Shown here: one piece after another, positions 13,601 to 22,316 of the stretch
How positions within the stretch are numbered: position 1 is the stretch's first letter
How the letters are laid out: every line of letters starts with the position of its first letter
NCBI GenBank assembly: GCA_030549495.1
Contig: JAUIRK010000461.1
Location: forward strand, 372,001-436,000
Origin: Nectonema munidae
Lineage: Eukaryota > Nematomorpha > Nectonematoida > Nectonematidae
DNA length: 64,000 nt
Direction of reading: 5' to 3'
The notes under the pieces: generated by a model
What the model was told of the DNA's origin: nothing
Database searches by the model: none
The model's input: only the letters and a program-made list of their open reading frames with translations
Made by a program: the position numbers and the translations under genes

Positions 13601-16600
13601 GCAAATAACAGTTGATAAATTATGATTCTTTCATATCTGTGCGAATTGTTTCATTAAACAACTTGTCATAACATGACTATTGATTGCAAACATATCACTA
13701 ACGATTGCAAACATATCACTAACGATTGCAAACTTATGACTAATGATCGATAAACCGTATAATAAAAAATTGCGATATTTTTCTTATCAACTAAGTTTTA
13801 TTATTATTTTGAGAAGGCTTGCTAATTTTAAATTTGGTATCAAATTTGATCTCTTATTTCCGTTTATTTTTAACAATTCTTGTCCTTTTATTTGATATTT
13901 TATATTGGCTAAATTAACTATTTTAAAGTATATTATTTTTCTCTTTGATTTAACTAAATTTAAAAAGTTTGATGACAAGCATTTTTAAAAAAATTTCACA
14001 ATTATAAAATTTATAAACAAACTAGCAAAATTTGTGAATTTTCACATGATTTTATTTTTGCTAAGTATATTAAGTTTCATATCGTTGACTAGGATATCTT
14101 CATGTAATAAATGTTTTTGTCAGCACATTTTAGGTTTGGTTAAATTTGACAATTATCAAATATTGGAAATCAGAACATGAAATTTTTGAATGTTTTAATT
14201 AAAAAAATGTTCACACTTTTGTTACAAAAAAGATGTTTTCAAACTAACTTTTGAGTGGCTAAAGCGAGTATAGAGATATAATATCCCAGTTTAGCGATCA
14301 ATTTTGCAAAAAAAAGCTAAATAAATTACCATAAAACGGGACACACTGAATTTAAAAGTTCTAAGGGTTGGCTAATGCGATTTAGAACTAAAAAGTATGT
14401 GTAGATAAAAAAATTTATTATTCAAAAAAAAGTTCCTACACTTCTGTGATGCGTACGAAGTAAAGGAAATATGGAATATGGATGAAAAGAGCTTTTTTAA
14501 CGTGTTTTGCCAGATCGAACTTTATGTCTGACATACTTTATGATGTGGTTCTGACCGTACAAGCGCGGGAAATATCTAAAGAAAGCTTAACTATTCTTTT
14601 AGCCTGGAACATGCTGGGTGAGTTTGAAAAAGGTACCATAGGGTGTTTTCATCGAAAAGGCACAGTTGCGCCGTTTGTATCGAACTACGAGGAAGACAGG
14701 TTTGATACGCTATCGAACCGAAGACCTTGAGTTATGGAATCCAGTTGAAAACAAAAAATCGAAGATGAAATCTTTCATGAGTGATTTTTAAAATATGATC
14801 TTTGGTATTAACCTGACTAATATAAAAATAAAATTCCTTTCTCACAAGACAACTCCTCTTTTCGACCTTTTGATCAAGGAATTTATTCATATTATGGAAC
14901 AACCTACCGAAGATTGGGAAAATACACCTATTAATTAACGAGTATAAAGACAGAGTAAATAACAAAAGACTTGAAGAAAATGAAGATATATTCGACTGAA
15001 ATTTAATAAATATTGCATTTGAAGAGGTAAGGAGGATGTTATCATCTTTTAAAACTTTTGCATTGATACTTTAAAAAAGTGTCCCATATTTGCAAAAGCA
15101 GATGATCTTATTAATGAAGATGTAAAAAATATGTAAAAATAGAGGTTATTAGTGTAGAGATCAGTTGTTCAAGTTTGAAGATGGTGGAGAACCATTAATG
15201 GCAGGCATGTTCATCTTGACTTTAAGACGATCAAGAATTGTCATGCAAAACATATCTTTACAGGATCTGTGGCTGATATTCGAAGAAGAGGTAGCCCTTT
15301 CACTTCCAGTGACCGAGAGGTAGCGTACGTTGTTCAAAATATGTTTAACTCATATCCCAAAAAAGTCAATTGGACAAACAGCCTCTCGGTTATCCTTTGT
15401 TTGTCCTCAAAAAGGAGCTTAAATGGCGAGCTTGGAAGCCGCACTACTGTCAATCGCTATATGCTGAAGACTGCGATATTCTTAGGGAATTTGTGGAGAT
15501 GACTGTTTGGTATGAAGATTGGTCTGATCTAAAAAATATCCTCTGGATTGGAGTAATGAAGCGGTATTCCACCACATCAGTGGATAAATGAAGCGTCACA
15601 ACTGCGACTCAAATTTTTTGTAATCTCAAAAAATGCAATATGGGCCAAAGGTGATATGGTGTGTAATGGCTTCGAACAGAATTATGGGTTCCTTCATACT
15701 TTGCAATACCATGAATTCTGAAAGGTACCTGACCATGATAATAAACAAAAATCTGGCCAGTTATCAGTACTTGGAAGAATATTAATGATTTGATTTTCAT
15801 GCAAGATGGTGCTCCTCCACATTTTGCTATTGTTGTTCGTGAATGGCTGAATGGCGACTTTGTTGGAGATGGATGGGTCATCGTGGTCCACTTGAGTGCC
15901 CAGGCATTACCAACTATAAAAGATGACATGTAAAATGTTTTGAAGAAAGACTCTTTTTAGCAGGTTCTAAAATGCATATGGTTAAGTGCAAGTTCTGTGC
16001 AACGATGCATTGACGAAATGGCCAATGATGTGGAAAGAACTGTGACTTCTGGGCTTCAACATTGCAAGTTTGCTATTCAACTTGACGAATCAACTTTTGG
16101 AAGTTCAAATATTCTTATGGCTTATGTGGGGTTTCATACTGCTGTTGATGAATAACATGTTTGTGGGTTTCAAAGGTGGGGGAATTTTTTTATGTTTGGA
16201 AGATTATTTTAACAAGCACAACGTTCCCCTCAGAAGGATTACTGCAGTAGCCATGATGGTGCACCAGCTATGGTAGTTCATTAATGTCAACTATTTTAAT
16301 CCAAAGGTATGGTAACATATTCTCAATGTATTCATTTATTAATCGTCAAATAACAAGTTTATATCCAAATGATTACATATCTCTATAGGTAAATTTTCAA
16401 CTATTTTTGCTCATAATCGAAATGCCAAAAATGATTTAATATTTTTATTAAAGTTATCTGAGGGTCGAGAAGAAGGAAAATAATCTATGAAGGTTTCGAC
16501 ACCATGGTGATCTAGTATAAAAAATATTTTAGAAAATAATTTTTAGTCATGAACCGCAAAAATGATTGACATTTTCACACTCTAATCGGAAAAAATGAGT

Positions 16601-18795
16601 CGAAAAATAAAATCAGTTTGTTCGATTTATTTAAAATGTGGATAAATGTTTTTGGAGACACATTCTCAGACGTAAAACACCTTTTTTGATTATTTTTTTA
16701 TGTATAGTGTATATACGATAACTTGCATTAAAAAATAAGGACTTTGATTTACATTGGCAAACTAAATATCAAAAAGTTTATGAGTGTGAATATTTCAAAT
16801 AAGAAAAGTTAAAAGTTCCGTAAAATCTCGTTGTTCCGAAGTTGGATAAATCGAACATTCGGTTATTCGAAGTTATAAGCTATACTCAAACCCAGTGCAT
16901 ACATTCTAACGCATTTCCGAAAACAGATGTTTTGGTTTTTTTCTTATATAGAAAAGAATTTTCTTATAACAGTACCTCATTATGAATTGTTAAGCTTAAT
17001 TTCATAATGATTTAATTCCTTTTAGTGGTTTATAGTTAGAAAAAAGGAAGCCCTCCAGATTAAGATTGCTTTGCCCTGATTTTTACTTTTTTTCTATAAA
17101 ACTGTTTTTAGATTACCCTGAAAGTTTTTAAGAAGTGTTTAGTTGAATTTTACGTCACTTTACTTTTTAAATTGTACAGATACAAGCTTTGTTTTATACA
17201 ATACTTATTTTGGTAGTAACGGTGACACACGTTTTACTAGGATTTTTGCTAATCTGTATATACATTGCTGCCATGTGTTTAGGCGTATGTAAGCAAGGAA
17301 GTTTTAAAAGAGCTTGAGAGAATCGTGAAAGAGTCGCAAGTAGTTGAGGAAAATGATAACTTGTGGCCAACTGCAGATCGTATTGGAAGACAAGTATGCA
17401 TGTATTTTCATTCTTCGTTTTATAATTTATTGCCTTTTTCTTTAGGAGTTGGAAGTCATAATGGGTGATAACCATATTTCATTTACCACATCAAAAATAG
17501 GTTCCCTTGGCGATATTTCTGAAACCAAGTAATTTTAATTTGTTTCATACCTTGGTAAAAATAATTAAGAAAAGTTTTACCAACTGAAGGATTATCCATA
17601 TGTATTACACAGAAGTTCGCTTATCTTATATTTTGATGAAAGAACTCTTATTTTCATTTTCTACTTTGGAAAATATAGTTTAGTTTTTTCATTCCAAACT
17701 TAGTCATTCTTGGGTGTATATTTCTGAAATAAATTCCGCTTTTGCAATTTCACGCAAGCCATAAAAACACGGGGTTGATTTTTCCAAAAATAGTTTTTAA
17801 AGCTAAAATAACTTTTGTATATTGGTGCGCTAGCACTAACAGCCACTATTATTCAAAATAATTAAATTTTAGCAGATAGGTATGACAACATGGTCAGCTA
17901 GCTACTGGAGCCTAGCTCCCTTACTTTTTTAGACACCTAGTTAAAAGTTAAAGGACTTCATAAAAACAATTTCGATTTCTTCACTAAATTAACATTTCTA
18001 ACTGAAAGATTTATGAAATAATCTGAGTAATGGATTTATCAAAACTGTGAAGATTTTTATTTAAGTCAATAAAAGACGATCCTGAAAAATCGTGTCTTCA
18101 TGCAATAAAAATAACAAATATGAACTCTTTTTGCCAATACATTTTGCAAATAGGCGTTTAGTTTAATATCCATTTCATCTTAACCTTTTAAAATAGGCTT
18201 CCTATAGTTTAGAGAAAGCCTTAAACAATTTGAAAGCGTATCGATTTTCAAATGAAAAATAAAACATTTGTCCAAGATTGTATAATATGTTGGCTTTACG
18301 ATACTGGAACACAAAAATCGGATCTAGTTAACCTTCATAGTTTTCATTAAACAGATTTACCTTATTTTTTGTTAACTCCATTTCTGTATACATTAAACCG
18401 TTGAGCCCTGTTAAACCATAGTTTTTTCAACTCTCATGCAAGGAAATATACTTTTGAAATAACTTAAAAATCAAAATGCACTGAACAACCAAAATTTATA
18501 GATCTTTCTTCTACAGCGAGTGCTTTATTATTCATATAGGGGGTGTGGAGGGGAGGATTTTAAAGAGGCGTACTAACTAATTTGACTGATTGAGAATTGT
18601 GAACCCTTGACATATTTAGCTAAAAGTCTCACTTTTCTTTTTTTTTACTTATAAAATTGTATCTAATAATAATAATTTATTCTTTTTAGAGATCCTGAAG
18701 GCCTGCGAATATTTTACTATCTCGTTCAAGATCTAAAATGTTTTGTCTTTTCAATCATTGGACTTCATTTCAAAATAAAACCTATTCCAATATAA
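7615..18795 (+). CDS. MAGOH: MAGOH / mago nashi, exon junction complex core subunit (complete, five exons)
   Basis: MAGOH pairs with Y14/RBM8A and locks eIF4A3 on spliced mRNA in the exon junction complex. Exons: 7615-7708, 7770-7828, 17283-17393, 17446-17528 and 18690-18795. All have AG/GT borders, phases agree, and the product is 150 residues (human 146). The protein is nearly identical to animal [25 protein letters not shown] near the start, [11 protein letters not shown], then [30 protein letters not shown] and [20 protein letters not shown] residues (here [11 protein letters not shown]), ending [11 protein letters not shown]. Introns are 61, 9454, 52 and 1161 bp; the long one is packed with transposon relics. 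The gene is divergent from MTR4 and convergent with SRRM1. Nothing suggests a pseudogene. Confidence 0.97.
9093..10900 (-). mobile_element. Decayed transposon-like coding region of an unnamed family (DGT..NTG / PCHSQ motifs), interrupted by a hAT MITE
   Basis: Pieces of one protein lie in order on the minus strand. [20 protein letters not shown] then [13 protein letters not shown] (10395-10250) match the pattern DGTNTNTG..GVIR.LE..L.RPLQW.VCLLH.NELPLRHL, known to me from repeated uncharacterised animal proteins. After the MITE comes [14 protein letters not shown], and finally [21 protein letters not shown] (9240-9170). A frame at 10727-10527 is probably its N-terminal part. I recognise the protein pattern but cannot name the superfamily. 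The copy is decayed. Confidence 0.55.
9961..10245 (-). mobile_element. Non-autonomous hAT (MITE), same family as 20855-21160
   Basis: The left end aligns with CAGGGGTCGGCAAAGTGG and the right end is GTTTGCCGATCCCTG. The interior shares GGTCGATATCGACCCCTGG and CTATGAAGGGGTCGACGGGT with the copy at 20855 and with the hAT at 38095. Flanks ATCTAAGT and ATCTATTA look like a worn 8-bp duplication. It interrupts the coding relic around it. Confidence 0.8.
11343..11539. mobile_element. piggyBac-like MITE with TTAA ends and a duplicated right end
   Basis: It starts TTAACCCATTTACGGCC and ends GGCCTTAAATGGGTTAA, so ends are inverted and flanked by TTAA, the piggyBac target. The last 59 bp (11481-11539) repeat the preceding 59 bp (11422-11480) with one visible difference, and each unit ends in TTAA. 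Confidence 0.75.
11775..11884. mobile_element. piggyBac-like MITE, second copy
   Basis: It runs from TTAACCCATTTAAGACCAAA to TTGTAAATGGGTTAA, with TTAA at both ends, and shares GCAGACGAC and TCGTCTGCGT with its neighbour at 11343. Length is 110 bp. Confidence 0.75.
12666..13759 (-). mobile_element. Tc1/mariner-superfamily transposon relic
   Basis: TA-flanked inverted ends: TACGGT, then TTTATCGATCATTAGTCATA on both sides; the left has about 6 extra bases (AATATG). Three ~22-bp subterminal copies of TTGCAAACATATCACTAACG lie at 13685-13740. The minus strand carries a transposase in several frames: an N-terminal helix-turn-helix part near 13525-13330 with stops, [20 protein letters not shown] (13202 on), [19 protein letters not shown], then [20 protein letters not shown], which contains the last acidic residue of the catalytic triad. 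The middle Asp region is missing. Confidence 0.85.
14625..14745 (-). repeat. tRNA-derived SINE, family 1
   Basis: Reverse-oriented copy with GTGTTTTCATCGAAAAGGCA, GCGCCGTTTGTATCGAACTA and AAGACCTTGAGTTATGGAA, colinear with the copies at 52852, 54063, 54249 and 57613. The tRNA-like head is cut short at 14745. Confidence 0.75.
15130..15950 (+). mobile_element. mariner-like (IS630/Tc1 superfamily) transposase relic
   Basis: Plus-strand pieces in shifting frames follow the order of a common arthropod transposase: [72 protein letters not shown], then [16 protein letters not shown] and [11 protein letters not shown]. The frames shift several times and stops interrupt it. No inverted ends were recognised, so limits are those of the homology. 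Confidence 0.75.
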
Positions 18796-18822
18796 ATTTT
18801 TAGATCTCTACCACTTTTTAAT

Positions 18823-18828
18823 AATAAA
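18823..18828 (+). other. Poly(A) signal AATAAA of MAGOH
   Basis: AATAAA lies 28 bp after the MAGOH stop codon in AT-rich DNA with T-rich sequence just downstream. It is the nearest canonical signal, so the 3' UTR would be very short. Confidence 0.6.
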
Positions 18829-20604
18829 ACTTCTTTTATAATTCGTTTTTATCATGATATTTAGTACGCTGCTTTGCCAAGAGAGTTCACTTTCAGAAAT
18901 TCATAACTATTCATAATTCAATAGTACTTGTTTAAAAGATTTCGGAAGCAAGCTTAATTCGCAAATATAGTAACATTCGAATAGAGAGTATGTTAAAATT
19001 ATATATATATATCTAAAACTTTTCAAACATAGTCTCATAAACATACAAACAAAGATTTATGAAAGCTCTTGAATAAAAATCATTCTCAATAAAAACAAAC
19101 CACTTGTTTTTTAACCATTCACTGCACACAATTTTGGATGTGTCTTAGAAGATTTCTAATATCAACTGAACCCACAAAATTAAACAGATTTTTATATTTT
19201 AATTTAAAAAAATTGCTTCCAGCGCATTGGGGTCAAAAATGAGCGCGTTAGTATTATTGTGTGTCTGCTAAAATAAATTACATATTTCTCTACCTACTAA
19301 ATAAATTTTTAACTTTATTGAAGCAAGCCTAGACATAAATCATTCAACTTTCAATTTCGTTCATTCATAGACAAAATAAGAAAAGGCATCGAAAATGTGT
19401 AACTGTTGTAAACTTTCATATTTTATATTTTAGTTTGACACTTCGCTCATTTTCTAGACTAAATTCACACTGCACTTGTTTTATACCTGAATTTAACTGT
19501 TTTGTGTAAAATGGAAGTTTTCAATAGTTCATATAATTTGAGTAAGCGTTTAGCCCTGCCGGATACAATAAGAAAAAAAATTCAAATAACTGCCAAACAT
19601 AACTGAGATGAGTAGAGCATGTGCTACTGAAAGAAAAACACATGGTGGTCTATGATATATTTTTCTATAAAAATCTTGACATCTCGATTTTAAATTTGTA
19701 TATTATTTGGTTAAGTTTGTACTACATTTGGATGAAAGCCAAATCTCATTGAAGACATTATTTATAAATATTCTAGGCTAGGCCTGGAATTATTGTATAA
19801 AGAAAAAATTCAAATCATTTTGATAGAGATTTCCAAAAGTCAAATGAGAGCTAGTTGTCATTCGTGTCCAAGAAGCCTTAGCAAAAAATGTAGTACTATT
19901 TGTGGTAAAAAGTATAAAATAATTACATGTGTAAAGCATTGCCAAATAGGAAATTTTGTACTATTGTAAAAAATATTTCAATAAACTTATTCTTATTTTT
20001 TTTATTGCATTATTGTCTGCCCTCAAAATTTACCACATCGTCTGTGTATGAAAATATCTTACTAGTTAAAGACAGAATTATACAAATATAAAAAACATGT
20101 AAAATGAAATTGGTAAATTATAAGTTACTATTCATATAATCTGTCTGGTGCTGTTAAAAAATCTTTTTCAAAAATCCGACGCTTCGTTTATTCCTCTCTT
20201 CAAAAATCGCCCTTTCATAAATCCTAACATTTTCATATAGATATATTTTTCTTAAAGTCAAAGAAACTTATATAAAAACGTTGAAATTGTTTCAGAACTT
20301 TTTGGATCCCAATTTTAGTGTTAATAGCAATAAAATTATTTTAATTTTTATCTTAGGAAACAATAATAAGGACTTTTAGAAGTGTTTTACACTTCCAGAT
20401 GAGAAGTTATTTTATTTTATTAATGAAAGCTAAAATATTTTTCTATATAGATGTTATCAAATATAAAAAAACAATCAAGATATTTAAATAATTATGGTAA
20501 AATTGACTGAAAAATTTTTTTTGCTACATTTAGTGATGAAATCTGAATATATCAATACTCTGGGAAAAATTTAATGAAATAGACTTACAAGCTTGTATAC
20601 AAAA
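18829..20604. other. Intergenic, no gene seen
   Basis: AT-rich sequence after MAGOH. A TTAACCATTCACTGCACACA word at 19113 resembles a piggyBac-like MITE end, but no partner was found. No exon-like frame was recognised. Confidence 0.5.
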
Positions 20605-20753
20605 TCGAAAATGTTTTTTACTTTTAAAGTTTGCATCGCGGCCCATAATTAGGTGTAATAAGACAAAGTCTGTTCACTAGGTTCATTTATTCAGCATCTT
20701 TTTTGCCAAGGCCCATTTTATTTTTCACGCGAGCCACAGTTTGAAAAACGCTG
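20605..20753 (-). mobile_element. Fragment of a hAT MITE (family with CAGCGTTTTTCAAAC ends)
   Basis: The right end CAGTTTGAAAAACGCTG and the core TTAGGTGTAATAAGACAAAG, CCCATTTTATTTTTCACGCG match, in reverse, the complete copy at 62709-62922. The left end is degraded. Confidence 0.65.
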
Positions 20754-20854
20754 GCTTATTAGATAAAAATAAGTTTTCAAAATTAGAGAGCGAGTTCCAC
20801 CCAAACCTCCTATAGAAGGATTTCTATTAAAAAGATTCTAGTCTTGCTTTAAAT

Positions 20855-21160
20855 CAGGGGTCGGCAAAGTGGTCGATATCGACCCCTGGGGGTCCATAAC
20901 AGATCTCTAAGAGTCAATAAGATAGACAAACTTACCAAATTGTGCTATGCTTCTTTTATTTTATAGTAGAAATAAATCTCCTTCTTCTTTTAAAACATAG
21001 TATAGGATATATGAAACATTTTTGGTTTTGTATTTTTTTCTCTTAATTGTTGGACATTGATTAATCTTTTTATGAAACATTTCTATATGGGGTGGGGGTC
21101 GATGTGAAGACAAATGTTCTATGAAGGGGTCCAAGGGTAAAAAAAGTTTGCCGATCCCTG
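20855..21160. mobile_element. Non-autonomous hAT (MITE) with perfect 8-bp target duplication
   Basis: Ends are CAGGGGTCGGCAAAGTGG and AGTTTGCCGATCCCTG. CTTTAAAT lies on both sides (20847-20854 and 21161-21168). It shares its ends and CTATGAAGGGGTC with the hAT at 38095 and the copy at 9961, so that family probably supplied the transposase. Length is 306 bp. Confidence 0.92.
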
Positions 21161-21193
21161 CTTTAAATGATTCGATGCTACATTTGATTAAAA

Positions 21194-21330
21194 CTAGTGA
21201 TGGAACGATACTAAAGTTTTGTACGAGACCGCTTCTTAAAAAATACACGATACCGATTCTTTTTGTTTTGAAACTTTATATTCTTCAAAAATCGACAAGT
21301 ATTCAATTAGCAATTATCTTTGATTAAGTT
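21194..21330. mobile_element. Solitary hAT-like end (TAGTGATGGAACGAT)
   Basis: It starts CTAGTGATGGAACGATACTA and is followed by CGATACCGATTC words. Its complement appears as GGATCGTTACATCACTA at 27950. The two may be ends of separate copies. Confidence 0.5.
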
Positions 21331-22048
21331 GAGGAAACATAAAAAAACATTTAATTGTTAATTTAAAACCTTTTACACAAGCTCGCAAAAACATTTTAAA
21401 AACGATAATAAATCTGAAAATGGCAAAAAATTCCACTTTAACAAACATTAACTCACCAAATTTTTAACAGTATTACTTATTTTACCTTCTATCCATGACG
21501 CAGTCAGAAAATAAATTATAAAAAAAAATTTACCTCTCTATTAACCCTTTAACAGCCAAAACCGAATTCTTGATGGAATTCAAAAAGTTACTATTATGTA
21601 GATTTATCATTATACAAATCAAGGAGAAAGGTTATTCTGAATAGCATTTAGATTTCAAACACGTCTAAAATCTAAATCCTCGTTTTAGTTTTTGACTAGA
21701 CAGTATTGAGGAAAAACGTTTATCGGAAAAGAGTATTCAATTATATAGACCTTGCTATACATAAAATGTCAACTTTGTTTATTTAGTAAAAAATATGTTT
21801 CAAAAAAGAATCGAAGAATCAAGACAATCGCGAGGCAGCAGTAAATTTTTCAGATTCCGATACATGAAAATTAAAACATTTTATAAGCTTATGATAGGAT
21901 TTTTCTCATGAATTCTAATCATACGTAAAAATATTTATAAAAATATACATTAACACTCAAACAACTGAAATTGTTTGAGCCCTCAGGATTTTATGCGTAT
22001 AAAAGCAAAATATAATCGTAATGTTAATATTTAAATAAAATTTCTCAT

Positions 22049-22135
22049 TAACCCATTTACGACCAAACAAGGCTGACCACTTTAATAATTAGTAGAGTTG
22101 GTCTGCATTCCCTTTGGGAACATTAGTCTAAAAAG
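22049..22135. mobile_element. piggyBac-like MITE, left part
   Basis: It begins TTAACCCATTTACGACCAAA and shares GGTCTGCATTCCCTTTGGGA with the copy at 11775. The right end is diverged and no closing TTAA can be placed. It ends about 120 bp before the SRRM1 poly(A) signal. Confidence 0.6.
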
Positions 22136-22252
22136 CTTTTAAATTCCTATTTACGGATTTCTGATACATACTGGCCCCAAATACAATGTTAAATAAAGAT
22201 TTCATTCAACTTTGGTGCCCAATACTTTACAATTATTTATTAAATCAAACAT

Positions 22253-22258
22253 TTTATT
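22253..22258 (-). other. Poly(A) signal AATAAA of SRRM1
   Basis: On the minus strand AATAAA lies 59 bp past the SRRM1 stop codon. It is the first canonical signal downstream. Confidence 0.55.
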
Positions 22259-22316
22259 ACTAAAATATGGGGCCGACGAAACAGTGAATATAATACAATT
22301 TGAAAAATGTAATGAA

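Larger units (their letters stand above)
12290..16520 (+). mobile_element. ZBED5-like hAT relic broken up by later insertions
   Basis: The left end (AGGGGTCTCTAAAGTG, then GAATTAATTGAACTTTCT) resembles the left end of the hAT at 38095. The right part at 15960-16520 has transposase pieces [39 protein letters not shown] and [18 protein letters not shown], then the same 3' tail with GTCGAGAAGAAGGAAAATAA. Between lie a Tc1-like element (12666-13759), a SINE (14625-14745) and a mariner-like fragment (15130-15950). That these two ends are one element is inferred. Confidence 0.6.

Noticed and set aside
15609-15929. 106-codon minus-strand frame
   Set aside because: It is opposite the mariner-like transposase pieces on the plus strand.
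16815-16880. CCGTAAAATCTCGTTGTTCC as a pogo/Tigger end
   Set aside because: Only one end is visible and no transposase is nearby.
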